Source of the DNA: Diphasiastrum complanatum
Taxonomy: Eukaryota; Streptophyta; Lycopodiopsida; Lycopodiales; Lycopodiaceae
NCBI GenBank assembly: GCA_029204225.1
Contig: CM055103.1
Location: 53,113,538 to 53,177,537, forward strand
Length of the DNA: 64,000 nucleotides
Direction of reading: 5' to 3'
The notes beneath the pieces are model-generated. The model was given only the letters and a program-made list of their open reading frames with translations. It had not been told where the DNA came from and did not search any database. Made by a program: the position numbers and the translations under genes. Below, piece by piece: positions 40,211 through 51,620 of the stretch. The stretch's first letter is position 1. Every line of letters starts with the position of its first letter.

Positions 40211-42241
40211 TTTCTATATAAATGAGAAAAATATGAAATAGGTAATGCCCATGGGGAGGACTGATCCTCAGAATAACTTGTCGATTTGGTGAGTGACAAA
40301 CTTTCCCATGGCCATTACTTGATGTAATGGATTGCTGAAATTTTTAGCCATTTGATATGCCTATTTAGTCACATGATGCATCATTTGTTGCCATTGATCA
40401 TCCTTCGTGCTAATTGAATTGTTTTTTTATTTTTTATTTGGTTGAGATTTCTATCTTTCTTTTCCATTATTCCTAAAAAGTTTGAATTCCAACATAATGG
40501 AATTGAAAATTTCAAATTTTACATTTTGACAAAATATGGGAAATCATATAGACCCTTAATTTGTCTTAAATTTGGAACGGATTACATAACACAACAAATT
40601 TTTAAAGTGTGAATGATTACCATGGCCCATATGCTTGTTTTTTCTTTGTGGACCTACGGTACTCACAACTTGCATACAAGTTCACGTCAACTTGTAATTG
40701 CTTATGGGGTTTTCACAACGAGCTACAACTCTTTTAAACTCATGTTGAAGCCAAACCTAAGCCTATGTGTGGCTAACATCCCTATTAATGTCTATGTATC
40801 AATATGTTTAAAAAAGAATCGAGTGTATAACCACAAGAAAAGAGTCAAACCTAAGCCCAAATGGATTATGGCCAACATCACTATCAATGTGTGCTTATCA
40901 ACTTATGCTCAAAAGGAATCAGCCTAATATAAAAAAGAAAGGAATCAAACCTCGTCTTCAAGTGACAATGATTGTCATCTATCATGTTACATTTTCATTG
41001 CCTTAAAAATATTGCAACAATTGCAATAGCATGATTGTGTACATTATTTACATTGCACATCAAGTCCCAACCATGTTATTGCACAAAACAATCCCAAAAT
41101 TTTTAAGCCTTTATGTCCCTTGCACTATAGACAAGGTTTGGGCGTTGGTCTTTATGCAAAATGAACACTCTTATCCAACTTGTTTTGGTTGTGGCTCAAA
41201 ACTTTATCAATATTTTAGTGCATCATTTATTTCTAGAGCAAAACCCCTATATGGGAAAAGCTATGAGACTTGTGCAAGGAGGGAGCTCCAAGATGTTAAC
41301 CTATTAAATAGACACCCTAGGTATGGCAAGGTTGTTGTGTAAGTTGATAGTTTGTGCTAGGTGTAGGCACCATATGTGAGATTGTTAATGTAGGTTGATA
41401 AATGTGTGTGTGTTGAGTAAAAAGTCAGACATTGTTTTAGCTCTACTCAAAGCTACAAAATTATAAGATTAACAATGTATAATCAGTGCTTGAAAGTCAA
41501 CAATTACATAAGTAGGACTAAAGTAGACAATTACATCCAGACTAGTTTTAAAGTAGAGCTAAAAACTATCTGCCATTGCCCTTTTCAAAATGCTTATCGG
41601 AACACCATCCCTTATCATAAGTAACAACTTAGAGAAATATTTATTGCACTGTCAATTTCAAATTGTCAAGGCATTACTGTCCACAAATAAGTGTATATAG
41701 ACTTTAACAGACAGGTCCAATCCAAGTCATATAACTAAACCCATCATATCATTTATATTATAAATAGTTGAAGTGTAACCATAGGTTTGAACAAAAAGCA
41801 GTACACTTTAGAGGAAACCTCGTTAATGAAAGTTAAGCATCAACAAGTAGTAAATTCATGATCATTTCATGGCACTTCAACTCTTCATACCCGTTAGTAG
41901 TGACAACCATATTGAGGGGATTAGAAGACTGTTCACACGAATTTTTTCATTGTTAACATTAAGAGTGTTGTACGAAGTCTGATCAAAAGAACTCAAGACA
42001 ATTCGTTCATTGTGATCATAGTGACCGAATCAAGCAAGTAAATCATTAGAGCATTTCTTACTTAGATGTGTGAGTGTGAGTGTGTGTTGCAAACTTGGTG
42101 ATAAACTATGAATATTAGGAGTCACAAAGGTGGAAGCACATTATAGACGTTTGTGGTCGGTGGTCTAAGTTGATCATTAGTGAGTGTTGTTGTGTTGGCT
42201 TGTTAGTTGTTACATTGAGGTAGAGTTTACTTACCAAAAAT
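40211..42241. other. No gene recognised
   Basis: Two related frames around 40740-40920 share AAGCC(A/C)AA...AACAT(C/T)(C/A)CTAT(T/C)AATGT, a diverged roughly 120-base duplication. There are short (GTGTGA)-type motifs near 42068-42085. Nothing else is recognised. Confidence 0.45.
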
Positions 42242-42815
42242 TTAAGGTACCTTTAAGTAGAGACTTGCTATTGCACTAGTCATGGCTAGGGTTTGGACTC
42301 CGACAGCCTCGAGATGGACGATGACCGATGCAATGATGTGACCATCACATGTGATCCGGGTCGTACATTTAAAACCAACTTGTAATTCTTTAATCAGAAC
42401 TGTAGCCCAGTCATAGATGGTTTTGGGGCCATCCATCATGGTCACCATGGCCATAATGAGTTTGGAAACGTGTTGTGGGTGATGGGAGCTCATAATGAGT
42501 GTGGCTAAGAGAAACTCTACAACTTCTTGGAGATAGGATTTTTGTCTACAAGGTCAAATTTTCATCATTGTTCTTGGTCTTTACATCAGCTCATCGATCT
42601 GGTAGGAAGAGTGGAGAGACGTTGTATTTGGTGAGGGCACGAGTTTGTCGTAGGAAGGCAGTATGGGGGATGCTCAAGGCTTCGGCCACTAGCTCAAGAT
42701 CAAAGGAGACATCATTGTCCTAGCCCTTGTGGGTGATCGTGAAGTGGTCGGTGAAGAAGGTGGAAAAGGCGGACTATATACATCTCCTGGGAGATTGGAA
42801 TATCCATGGAGGCAA
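42242..42815 (-). mobile_element. Gag-like retroelement protein, copy 1 (decayed fragment)
   Basis: The minus-strand blocks NDVSFDLELVAEALSIPHTA, TRALTKYNVSPLFLPD and VKTKNNDE, then HPQHVSKLIMAMVTMMDGPK and YDWATVLIKELQVGFK, match copy 2 at 48573-49222 along the same order. It has several stops and a frameshift near 42490. The right edge is joined to a plus-strand copia integrase fragment. Confidence 0.65.
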
Positions 42816-42817
42816 GG

Positions 42818-43215
42818 CCTGCGATAAGAAGAGCTCTACATCAAGATCAAGTAAGCCTTTCCAACTTATGCATTCAGATATTCATGGTGTTACTACAACT
42901 AGCAATGGAAGTGCTAAGATGTATGTGACTTTCATTGATGATTTTAGTAGATTTTGTTGGGTGTATTTACTAAAGAGCAAAGATGAGGTATTTGATGTCT
43001 TTGTCAAGTTCAAGATTGCAAGGGAGGTCCAATTTTCTACAAATATCAAGTACTTGAGGAGTGACAATGGTGGTGAGTATATTTCTACCAAGTTCAAGGC
43101 TTTTTGTGATGAGCATGGGATCAAGAGGGAGTACACAAGACCAAGGACACCACAACAAAATGGAGTGGCCGAGAGGAAGAATAGAACTTTGTGTGAAGGT
43201 GCCAAAGCCATGAGG
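42818..43215 (+). mobile_element. Copia integrase fragment
   Basis: The open plus-strand frame reads KPFQLMHSDIHGVTTTSNGS, YVTFIDDFSRFCWVYLLKSK, IKYLRSDNGGEYIST and RTPQQNGVAERKNRTL. This is the D,D(35)E core of copia integrase with no stop. It is not flanked by other copia domains, and the open frame that surrounds it is a chimera of different elements. Confidence 0.92.
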
Positions 43216-44209
43216 TTAGTGTCGGAGAAAATGGTACACAGAGGGAAGGATAGATCAGGATCAGTTTTCCCTCTTCAATTTTCTCTCGGTGCGTGCACTA
43301 CTGGTGTAGGCGAACACAAGAGCATAATAATTTTGGAGCTTTTAATGCACGGTGGTAGTGGAAGCGATGAGAAAACAACTAGACAAATCAATCAGATGGC
43401 TAGATAGAACATAGAATACCATTGCAGTATTGACACAAATTTGAATGTAGAAACAGACAGAGCTGTAATTAGATTAAGTATAACGAAATACACAAGTCAA
43501 TAATGCAAGTGAGCACAAAACAATAGCGGACGTAACCACGTGCTTCACAAAGCTAATCACAAATTGTAAAGGTTATGAACCTATTATTGACAATCTGTCT
43601 AAAAGAAATAATCAATCGTGAAGGCATCTACCATGTTTGTCTCACATGTTACAAATCATGCTTTGTTCTCTCTCATATATTTGAATACTCAAACGATATT
43701 CACTATATACATACAATTTTCATTTGTGCAGATGAAGAAGGTCCAAAAGTGGTTGTGCTGTCTGTAGGAGATCGTGGGTGGCTGTCGTCGTTGTCAAATC
43801 TGATTGCACAGTGCATAGAACGAGCGTGAAGAGGCTGCGACGTCGGGCTTTGCCAAAAATAACGTTGGTGAAAATGCGAAATTGCGACATGCTTTGGCCT
43901 TTAGCCTTGTCCTTGCCTAAAGGCAACCTGCACCTTTTTAAAGACAAGTGTCGCATTTTTCGCCTATCATAAAGTGCGTGTGAAAATGCAGTGTTGCATT
44001 TCTGGTCTACAAACTGCGTTCCTCTTCATGAAGATTGTGTCACTGCTGCACATTTGGTGATATAGGCACATGCACCTGCTAGCTTTGGATCTTTGATAGT
44101 ATCCAAGCTGTACTTTCATTGAATAAATGACTCATTTGGCTGGTCTGTCGGTTAATGCCATCGGTTGAGCCTTTGGGTAATGGCTGAGGCTAGAATGTCT
44201 TGGTTGAAA
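43216..44209. other. No gene recognised
   Basis: The sequence after the integrase fragment does not match the next copia domain. The stretch 43730-43960 is richer in GC. No motif was recognised. Confidence 0.45.
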
Positions 44210-45400
44210 GATTTTGTTGAAGTCCGATATTCTGGAAAACATTGAGTCGCGTATCGAAAAATCTCAAGTATGACAAAAATGACAAGGGACTGAAAAATGT
44301 CAAGTATCGAAAAAAAATCAAAATATTGAAAAAAACCTGACAAAAACTTGAAAAACCGAAAAACTGAAAAACTCGAAAGAAAAAACTCAAAAATAATTTG
44401 CAAATTGCGAAATTTAAAAAAATCGAAAAAAAACTCGAAAAATTCAAAAATCCAAAAAACGCTAAAAAAAAACTCAAAAAATTCAAAAATATGAAAAACT
44501 CGACAAAATCCACGAAAAACTCGAAAAACTTAAAACTCGATAAAACTGAAAAATGCGATAAAGTCAAAAAAAATTTGAAAACGTCGAAAAACTCAAAAGA
44601 ATCAAATGGACGTCGGATGCAAAGTGATCTGGGCGTCGAATGCCAAAATGTTAAAAAAACCGAAAAATCCAAAAATTTTAAAATCTCAAAAAACTCGAAA
44701 AATTAAAAACTCGAAAAAGTTGAAAAAAAAAAAATCCAAAACCTCGAATAAACTGAAAACTCGAAAAAAAAAAAATCAAAGAGCTCAAAAAATACTAAGA
44801 TCTAGAAAAATGCAAATGTTATGGAGTCTCGAAAGACCTGAACAATTCGAAAATCCAAAAAATTCAAAAATTTGAAAACCCGAAACTTATGAAATATCGA
44901 AAAACCAAAAATGAGAAAATCTCGAAAAACTGATGGGTCGAAAAATTGCAAAGAGTTGAACAAGTAGGAGGGTCGAAAAATTACAACGGGTCAATAAAAT
45001 ATAAAGGGGCAAAAAATTGCAAAGGGTTGAAAAGTTTTTAAAAGGTCGAAAATTGAAAAAGAGTGGAAAAAATTTGAAAGGGCAAAAACTGTCAAAGGAT
45101 AAAATATTCCAAAGTGTCGATTTTTTTTTTTGAAAGAGTGGAATACTTTTTGCAAAGAGTTGAAAATTTTCAAAAGGTCAAAAATTTTGAAAATGGTCGA
45201 AAAATGGCACAGGGTCAAAAAGTCAAAGGGATTCAAAAAACTAGAAAGAAATCAAAAGAACTTTAAAGGGATCGAAATTTTTTACTAAAGCAGAAAAGTC
45301 ATTGGATCAAAAAAACATTGTCGGATGGAACTGAGAAGGCGATGGATGAAAAACACTGGATCTAAAGAATTAAGGGATCAAAAAATTAAGGGTCATGTTG
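44210..45400. repeat. A-rich degenerate tandem array (CTCGAAAAA motif)
   Basis: For about 1.2 kb the plus strand repeats variants of AACTCGAAAAA, AATTCAAAAAT and (from about 44930) GGGTCGAAAAATTGCAAAG, with irregular spacing of roughly 15-20 bases. Both strands therefore give long low-complexity frames (Lys/Asn-rich on plus, Phe/Ser-rich on minus) that are not genes. Confidence 0.85.
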
Positions 45401-45700
45401 GCTGATTCTGACGTCAGAAGAGAGTTTTATTGGCCAAAAGTCAAGCCATTTGTTGAGTCTTATGTGGTTAAATGTAGACCTTGTCAGTTAGCCAAAGCTG
45501 ACAACGCTTAAAGACTGGAGGGTTGTTACATCCCCTAGATATCCCTCAAAAATGATGAAAAAGTATATCTATGGATTTTGTGGTTGGACTTCCAAAGACC
45601 CAATGCCAAAATGATTCTATTTGGGTTGTGGTGGACAGGTCGACAAAGTTAGCTACTTATATACCAGTCAAGTCAACTACTAAGGCTTCGGATGCATGCT
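45400..45700 (+). mobile_element. Gypsy integrase zinc-binding and core start (element F)
   Basis: The plus strand reads FYWPKVKPFVESYVVKCRPC, CQLAKADNA, then [25 protein letters not shown] and [19 protein letters not shown]. This is the CxxC part of the H2C2 finger and the start of the integrase core of chromovirus-type gypsy elements. Stops are present. It directly follows the A-rich array. Confidence 0.85.
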
Positions 45701-47376
45701 TACGCTCATTCACTCACTCTTATTAGAACACGGACGTCTACGACTCCTTAGTATCTATAGTGGGTTTCTTTCCTTGCCTATCCTCAACCCAAGATCTAAT
45801 CAATCTAGCATCAAAGAGATGAAGTTAGTTGTCATGCATAGATTCGTTCCCATGAGAGCGATAGTATAGTTCAGATTTCAACATGAATGGAAGATTCAAA
45901 TCTAACTCCAACATCCATTAACCCTAAGCATTAACACTACATCCACTAACACTAGATCCACAACAATAAAGCTTACTCTTTCTCTCTCTCCCTTTCTCCC
46001 TCATAGAAAGTATAATAACATGCAATCCCAACAACAATCAAATCCAACAATTAACAAAATCCAAATAAAGCATGAGATGGAAGAAAAGTGATAGAGAGCA
46101 AGGACATTCATCAATCTATTTCACAACAGAACCAATCTGCTTTATTGCAATGAAGAAATGAAACATGTGTAGGAACTCGAGTTGGTCGCTTTTTATAGTA
46201 GAGAGGAGGACCCTGGCCTCTGAATCCTATTGGCCCATTTCTGCCTCCCTAATTATTCAAATTTAAAAAAAGATTGGGAACCATCCAAATTGGAGGGAAA
46301 CCCAACTTTATTCACTAGCTTGACATTTAGGCCCTGCGACATTAAAAGTCTCGCAAAAAAGGCCTAAAGTCCTTTTATTGACTTGTAACTAATCAAATAA
46401 CTATGTGATCATCGGGTTGGACTTACACACAGGGTGCCAAATTCTTCTCACTTATTAACTAGGGTTAGGATTGCCTTGGAATCTGCAAACCCTCCAACAG
46501 TATCCCCCACCAAAACTGGTGGCAGTCCCACGACACCTGAGAGGTAAATTGTATGAAAGTACAACAAAAAGGACCAAGAATGGATCCAAATCAGATCCAC
46601 AAGTGTGATTGGGTGTTAGATTAGATTGATCTACCAATCTACACCAGATTAGATAGCACTAGATCAAATCTACATCAACAAATCTAACAAGAACAATCAA
46701 ATAATCAAAATTTGTACTTGCTGGTCTCACACGTGTGAAGACCTGTCAGAGTACGGACTACCAGCAAATAATGAAGTACACTAAGCTTAGAAACCATTAG
46801 AAGCATAAAATCACAAGACAAATTGAGAGATTACTCAAGAAATGCACCAAAACCAAGATTTAGCTTTCTTGTCAATTATGGCCAAATGAGCCACCATATA
46901 TACACAAGAGTTGATGCTTACTCAGCTAATTTGGCACGTGTGAGAGTGCCTACTCATCAAAGGATCCACCAATAATCATCAATATGGCACATGGACCAAG
47001 TTTCCTAACTTATAGCCACCTCCCTTGATTTTAGGCAATTTTTCTAATTTATAGGGACTTGCACAAATTGCTACTACAAGTTGGATCTCACCTACTACTG
47101 ATGTTTTTACACATGTGAGCAGTCCTTGGCACGTGTGAGATCACTCCTATCCATGTGAAATAGCTTTTTCTACCAATAAAATGATGCCAAGTGGCATATA
47201 GCTAGAAAACTAGATTTTGGCCATTTTAGCCACTAGATCTCAAATGAAATGGTATGTACGATCTATATGACTCATCTAAATGATAAATGCATCTATTTCA
47301 CACATGGGAACAGGCTCCACACATGTCTTATGATGATATGTACTATTTATAATGGTATTCACAAGATATGATCAAG
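45701..47376. other. No gene recognised; repeated CACGTG motifs
   Basis: TTGGCACGTGTGAGA occurs at 46931-46945 and 47126-47140, and CTCACACGTGTGAAG at 46726-46740. CCACCAAAACTGGTGG at 46507-46522 is a perfect hairpin. The stretch may be LTR or leader sequence of the gag-like element to the right, but this is not shown. Confidence 0.45.
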
Positions 47377-47379
47377 TTA

Positions 47380-49551
47380 GCTTTTGCCAATTTTAACAAA
47401 TTGTGGTCTAGAGAGGTGGAAAACTCTAGAACCTCCTTGAACTGCTTCTTTATGGTCTTCAGTTGGGCCTCTGTTGCCTAGAGTCCGTGCTAATCTTCTT
47501 GAGCGGGGCACGTAGGGTTGCCATCTCAGTATCCTTGGCGTGGAGCTCTGCGTCATGAAGCTTTCTCTGATCCTGGTACGTACACCCAACCAGAATGGTC
47601 CGTGTAATACTCAGCGCACTTCCTTTGCAATTTGTGAGCGGCCGGTGATTCATCTTCTGCTACTGTGACCACCTGATCTAGGGTAGCCTAGATGGCTTGC
47701 ACCTGCTGTGGTATGTCTGTTGGACTTTCAGTTTCAAGGCCGCCTGCTGAGTCTTGAAATTGTCCTGGGCCCGCTGATTTTCCATTTGTTTCTTAGAGAC
47801 ATTGCGCTCCAAATGGCAGACATAATCTTTTAGCGATCTCTCAGAGGCTCGAAGAGATTCGCGTTATTGCTCCAGCGTTGTTTGTTTCAGGACTAGGTGC
47901 TGGCGGTCGGATTGATACATTTGTCGCACTGTCTTTTCTTGGAGAACTTGGGCCTAGAGGGCGGTCACCAGCTGTTGTTGTTGTTGGGCTGCTTGTTCCG
48001 CCTTTTTGAGCTGCTCAGGGACCAACTCTTGGCTTTCTTTCCTCTCTTTTTCTCTCTCTTTGTTCAACTACATGACCTAAGCAGTCAAGGTCTGCAGTGG
48101 TTGCCCTGCCACCAATTGGCCGCGAGATTGCTTAGTAGCTCTCTCAGAGGGCATCTGGTGAAGTTGACTCTGGAGGCCTGTTAAGGCGGTCCAGCATCCC
48201 AATGCCTGAATATCCCAACCAGCCACTGGTGGCCGAGTTGAGAAGGGTGGTCGAAGAGGTGTTGTGAGAGAAATGGTAGTGATTGGACTTGAAACTATGG
48301 TGGTGGAAACATGAGTTATGATGGGGGTGACGACAGAGGGGATTGAAATAGTGATGGTGGAAATGAGGGTGGGACGAATAGGAGATGAAACAAGAGGAAT
48401 AGAGACAGAATGTGGGGATGAGGTGGTGATGGCAAGAGTGGCAATGGCGGATGAGATGGGGCTTGAGACTATCGTAGAGATAGGGGTAGAAACTATAGGA
48501 TGTACATGGGATACTATTTGTACAATAGGGGAAGAGTGGGTGGGACTCGTGTGGGCAGGGGTAGCTTGTCATTTAGGGGATGGCGTAGGGGAGGAGAAGG
48601 CTGGCGACTGTTGTCCAGCCCTCCGTTGCCTGAGGGGGTCTTGCGGGGAAAGACTGGCTGATGGGGAGGAGGGTGGTGGCATTTTTACACCTACATGCTC
48701 TAAATGCGTATAGGATGATAAGACCACCACAGGTGATCCGTGAGGGGTGCTTGAAGGCAGCCTGTAACTCTTTCACGAGAGACGAGACCCAATCATAGAC
48801 TGTGTCTAGTCCTCCCATCATGGTAGTCATGACGATGACCTGCTTGGACACACGAAGAGGGTGGTGGAAACTGACAATGATGGTGGCAGATAGAAAATCT
48901 ATCGCATCACGAAGATTTGGAATTCTGAGTTATAATATCAATACCCATCGTTGGTCTTGGTCTTAACACCGTCTTGGTCTGGATGTAGGAAGGAAGAAAT
49001 ATTGTATTTGGCGAGGGCTCGGGTAGTTGGCGGGTTAGCGAAATGCGGAAGCGTGAGTGCCATGGAGATTAGCTCTGGGTCAAGGGGGATCGCATGGTCC
49101 TGGACCTTGTAGGTGACACTAAATGTGTCTTTGTCGAAGGTAGAGAATGTCTGACAGACTAGGACAAGGTCCTGTAGGAGTGGTACCTGCATGTCATGGA
49201 GGCCTGCAATGGTCAGGACCACTAGGCAGTTGTCAATGCGAAGAGCAACGATCTCCTGCTCCGTAAGTAACCGCAGAATGGTATACTGCGAAGGTGTGTG
49301 TGCGGCACCAGCAGTAGGTTGGACGGCAGATCGGGAGATGCTTCTCCCTCCTCTCAGCTTGGGAATGAGGTTGTGGAGGTGGACGAGGTGCTTCCAGTAT
49401 GCTGGGATGTGGACGGTGAGGTTGAGGTACGGGAGGACATAGATGGGCTGGAGGAATGGCTAGGTCTAGTTTGTGCAACAATAGTTCGAGTTACTCTGGC
49501 TCGTTGGTCAGGAGGTGCGGTAGCGCCCAAAAGACGACGTTTTGGTGCCAT
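47380..49551 (-). mobile_element. Gag-like retroelement protein, copy 2 (longer, decayed)
   Basis: The likely start is MAPKRRLLGATAPPD at 49551, followed by a Ser/Thr/Pro-rich head. A core domain reads IAGLHDMQVPLLQDLVLVCQ, DPELISMALTLPHFANPP, TRALAKYNISSFLHPDQD, VSKQVIVMTTMMGGLD and YDWVSSLVKELQAAFK. A long Ser/Thr/Val/Pro linker (about 48560-48230) leads to a coiled-coil tail rich in Gln, Lys and Glu (EKERKESQELVPEQLKKAEQ, AAQQQQQLVTAL). Frame changes and stops interrupt it; many stops are TAG where Gln is expected. The core resembles plant transposon-associated proteins (Transposase_32 type), a tentative match. Copy 1 at 42242 is related. Confidence 0.6.
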
Positions 49552-49574
49552 TGGTAGAGAAGAGTACAATAAGG

Positions 49575-49825
49575 ATTGATTATGAGGGCGAGTTATCAGA
49601 CGGGTGAAAAATACACAGAAGGCGAGAAATAGACAGATGACAAGTAATGAACAAATGTCGAGTAATGAACAAATGGCGAGTAGCGACTAATTAGATGGTG
49701 AGTAATGAATAGATGGCGAGTAACGATCAGATGGTGAGTAATAGGCACTGTGGGCGAGTAATTAGATCTGCGGACGCGAGTAATGACTGGGGAGTAATGA
49801 GCACGAGTAATTAGGAAAAAATGTG
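49575..49825. repeat. GATGGCGAGTAATGA-type minisatellite
   Basis: The core word GCGAGTAATGA (variants GTGAGTAATG, GCGAGTAACG) recurs about 12 times with spacing of roughly 15-22 bases, directly upstream of the gag-like start codon on the minus strand. Related words occur at 32839-33140. Confidence 0.85.
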
Positions 49826-51269
49826 ATAACTCGCCCTCATATATAAAGAGGATTTATTACTTGCCTACTGTTATTTTTGGACAGTGATCCAGTCAATGCT
49901 AGATCTCCACTGTTTGCACTATGCACAATCCGTTTTCTGATTGACTGCCAAGTTTATGAGATTTTCTAATCAGAACATCCCGTCGTTTACATTTTTAATA
50001 AAGAGGCCTCCTATTATCAAGTAAGAGGTGGAACTCAAATCCTTATAGATTGGGGTTCACTCTGTTGTAAGAGGTGGAATCCAAATTATGTTACGATTGG
50101 GTTCACCAACTTGTGGGTATAGATAGAGGCGTCCTCCACGAGTTCTATAACATGTATTATGTACTGAAATGTTGTTGCTCTTTGAATTGAAGATTCTACT
50201 ACTTGCATTAATTTCCATGCTCCATCTTCATGCATATAGTTTGGGTACTGATGTATGAATGTGTTTGTTGCTACTAATTCTCTCTTAAGGATTGGTTTGG
50301 GATTAGTATCAGGTAGATGTGCAGGGCTTGGAGGTTGATCCATCATTCTACTTAGTTCAGATGCTTCTTAGTTATCGGCTTCCTGAGGAGTTCTTCTTAC
50401 AACTGTTGAGTGACAGTCGTAACAAGCACTTTGTAGGATTCCCATTTGTGTTATCATCAGGTAGGAGATTGATCCACCATTCCACTAATTTCTAATGTTT
50501 TTCAGTTTCCGGCTCCCTGAGGAGTTCTCCTTACAACCGTTGAGTGACAGTTGTAGGAAGCACCTTGTAGGACCTGTGATTTTAGTTTAAAAGAGGTTGT
50601 GATGATGTTCTGCGATTTCAGTAGGACTAGATTTAGTTTACTTCCCTGATGTTTATGCAGATTAGATTAATAATAATCTGCAGTCTGTAACAATAAAGCC
50701 AGAACTGAAGCAGTATGTAGAAAGTAGAAGAACGAGTTCTTGACAGATCCTATATCCAAGATGAGCTACCATTGTCAATAAAGGACCGAAATCAGGTCGT
50801 AGGTGTGCCATTGACAGGCGGGACACACTACCATTGTACTACAACCAGACAGCTGCTAGAAGCCACAACAGACCTATTACGTAGCAGACCCGTTGTTTCG
50901 ACAGAATCTCTGTCAAAAGAATTGCAGCACACAAGGAGATAATCGCTGTAAATAGAAGATGGATAGGCGCTAATAGGGAAGTAGAGATAGGAGATGCTTG
51001 TGTAAACATTGGCGCCAGTTGCCATTGACAATCTTCTTGGATTTTGATCCAAAACTCGTTTTTACAAGACAATTTTTCAGTTCTGACTCGCTTTTGGTTG
51101 TTTGCTTCATGTCCTGCATTTTTCATTTTTCCAAGCACGCATTCCAGAGTATTGTTTCTCAGATCGTGATTGTTTCAAAACTTTGCTATTGATCAGTCAG
51201 ATCTGTGCAAACTCACCCTAGAGTTTATGGAATCCACCGCCACACCGCTCTATTGCATTTTTGGGCACC
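49826..51269. other. No gene recognised; 134-bp tandem duplication
   Basis: Two diverged copies (about 50330-50450 and 50464-50572) share TTGATCCA(T/C)CATTC, CCTGAGGAGTTCT, TTGAGTGACAGT and TTGTAGGA. GTAAGAGGTGGAA occurs twice at about 50021-50080. No protein is recognised. Confidence 0.6.
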
Positions 51270-51620
51270 GCTAGTAAAAAATTTGAGTTCTTGAAGATTT
51301 TTGAGTTTTTCAATTTTTGCATCCATCACTTTATTTGATTTTTTGATTTTTTGAGTTTTTTCGATTTTTTAATCCGCTGCTCATTGCATCCGTCGTTTTT
51401 TCATTTTTTCGAATTTTACCAGTTTTTTTGTATGTCGTGCTTTCGCCAACTACCAAAATACCACAATTTTTTTTTTTCAAAAACTACATCCAAGGAGAAA
51501 CCTGATTTTTGTATTTTTCGAGTCTCTCGAAATTTTTTGAGTTGCTTCGAAATTATTGCCTGCGATGCTCCTCATTGCATCTAACGACACCCCTCATTGC
51601 ATCCGACGACCCTCATTTTT
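51270..51620. repeat. T-rich array, reverse-complement relative of the A-rich array at 44.2-45.4 kb
   Basis: Variants of TTTTTGAGTTTTTC, TTTTTCGATTTTTT and TTTTTCGAG recur, and CTCATTGCATC(C/T) is repeated five times. The core word is the complement of AACTCGAAAAA. Confidence 0.75.

Noticed and set aside
44152-45236. Phe/Ser-rich and Lys/Asn-rich open frames up to 160 codons
   Set aside because: They follow from the low-complexity A-rich array; both strands are open and show no domain.
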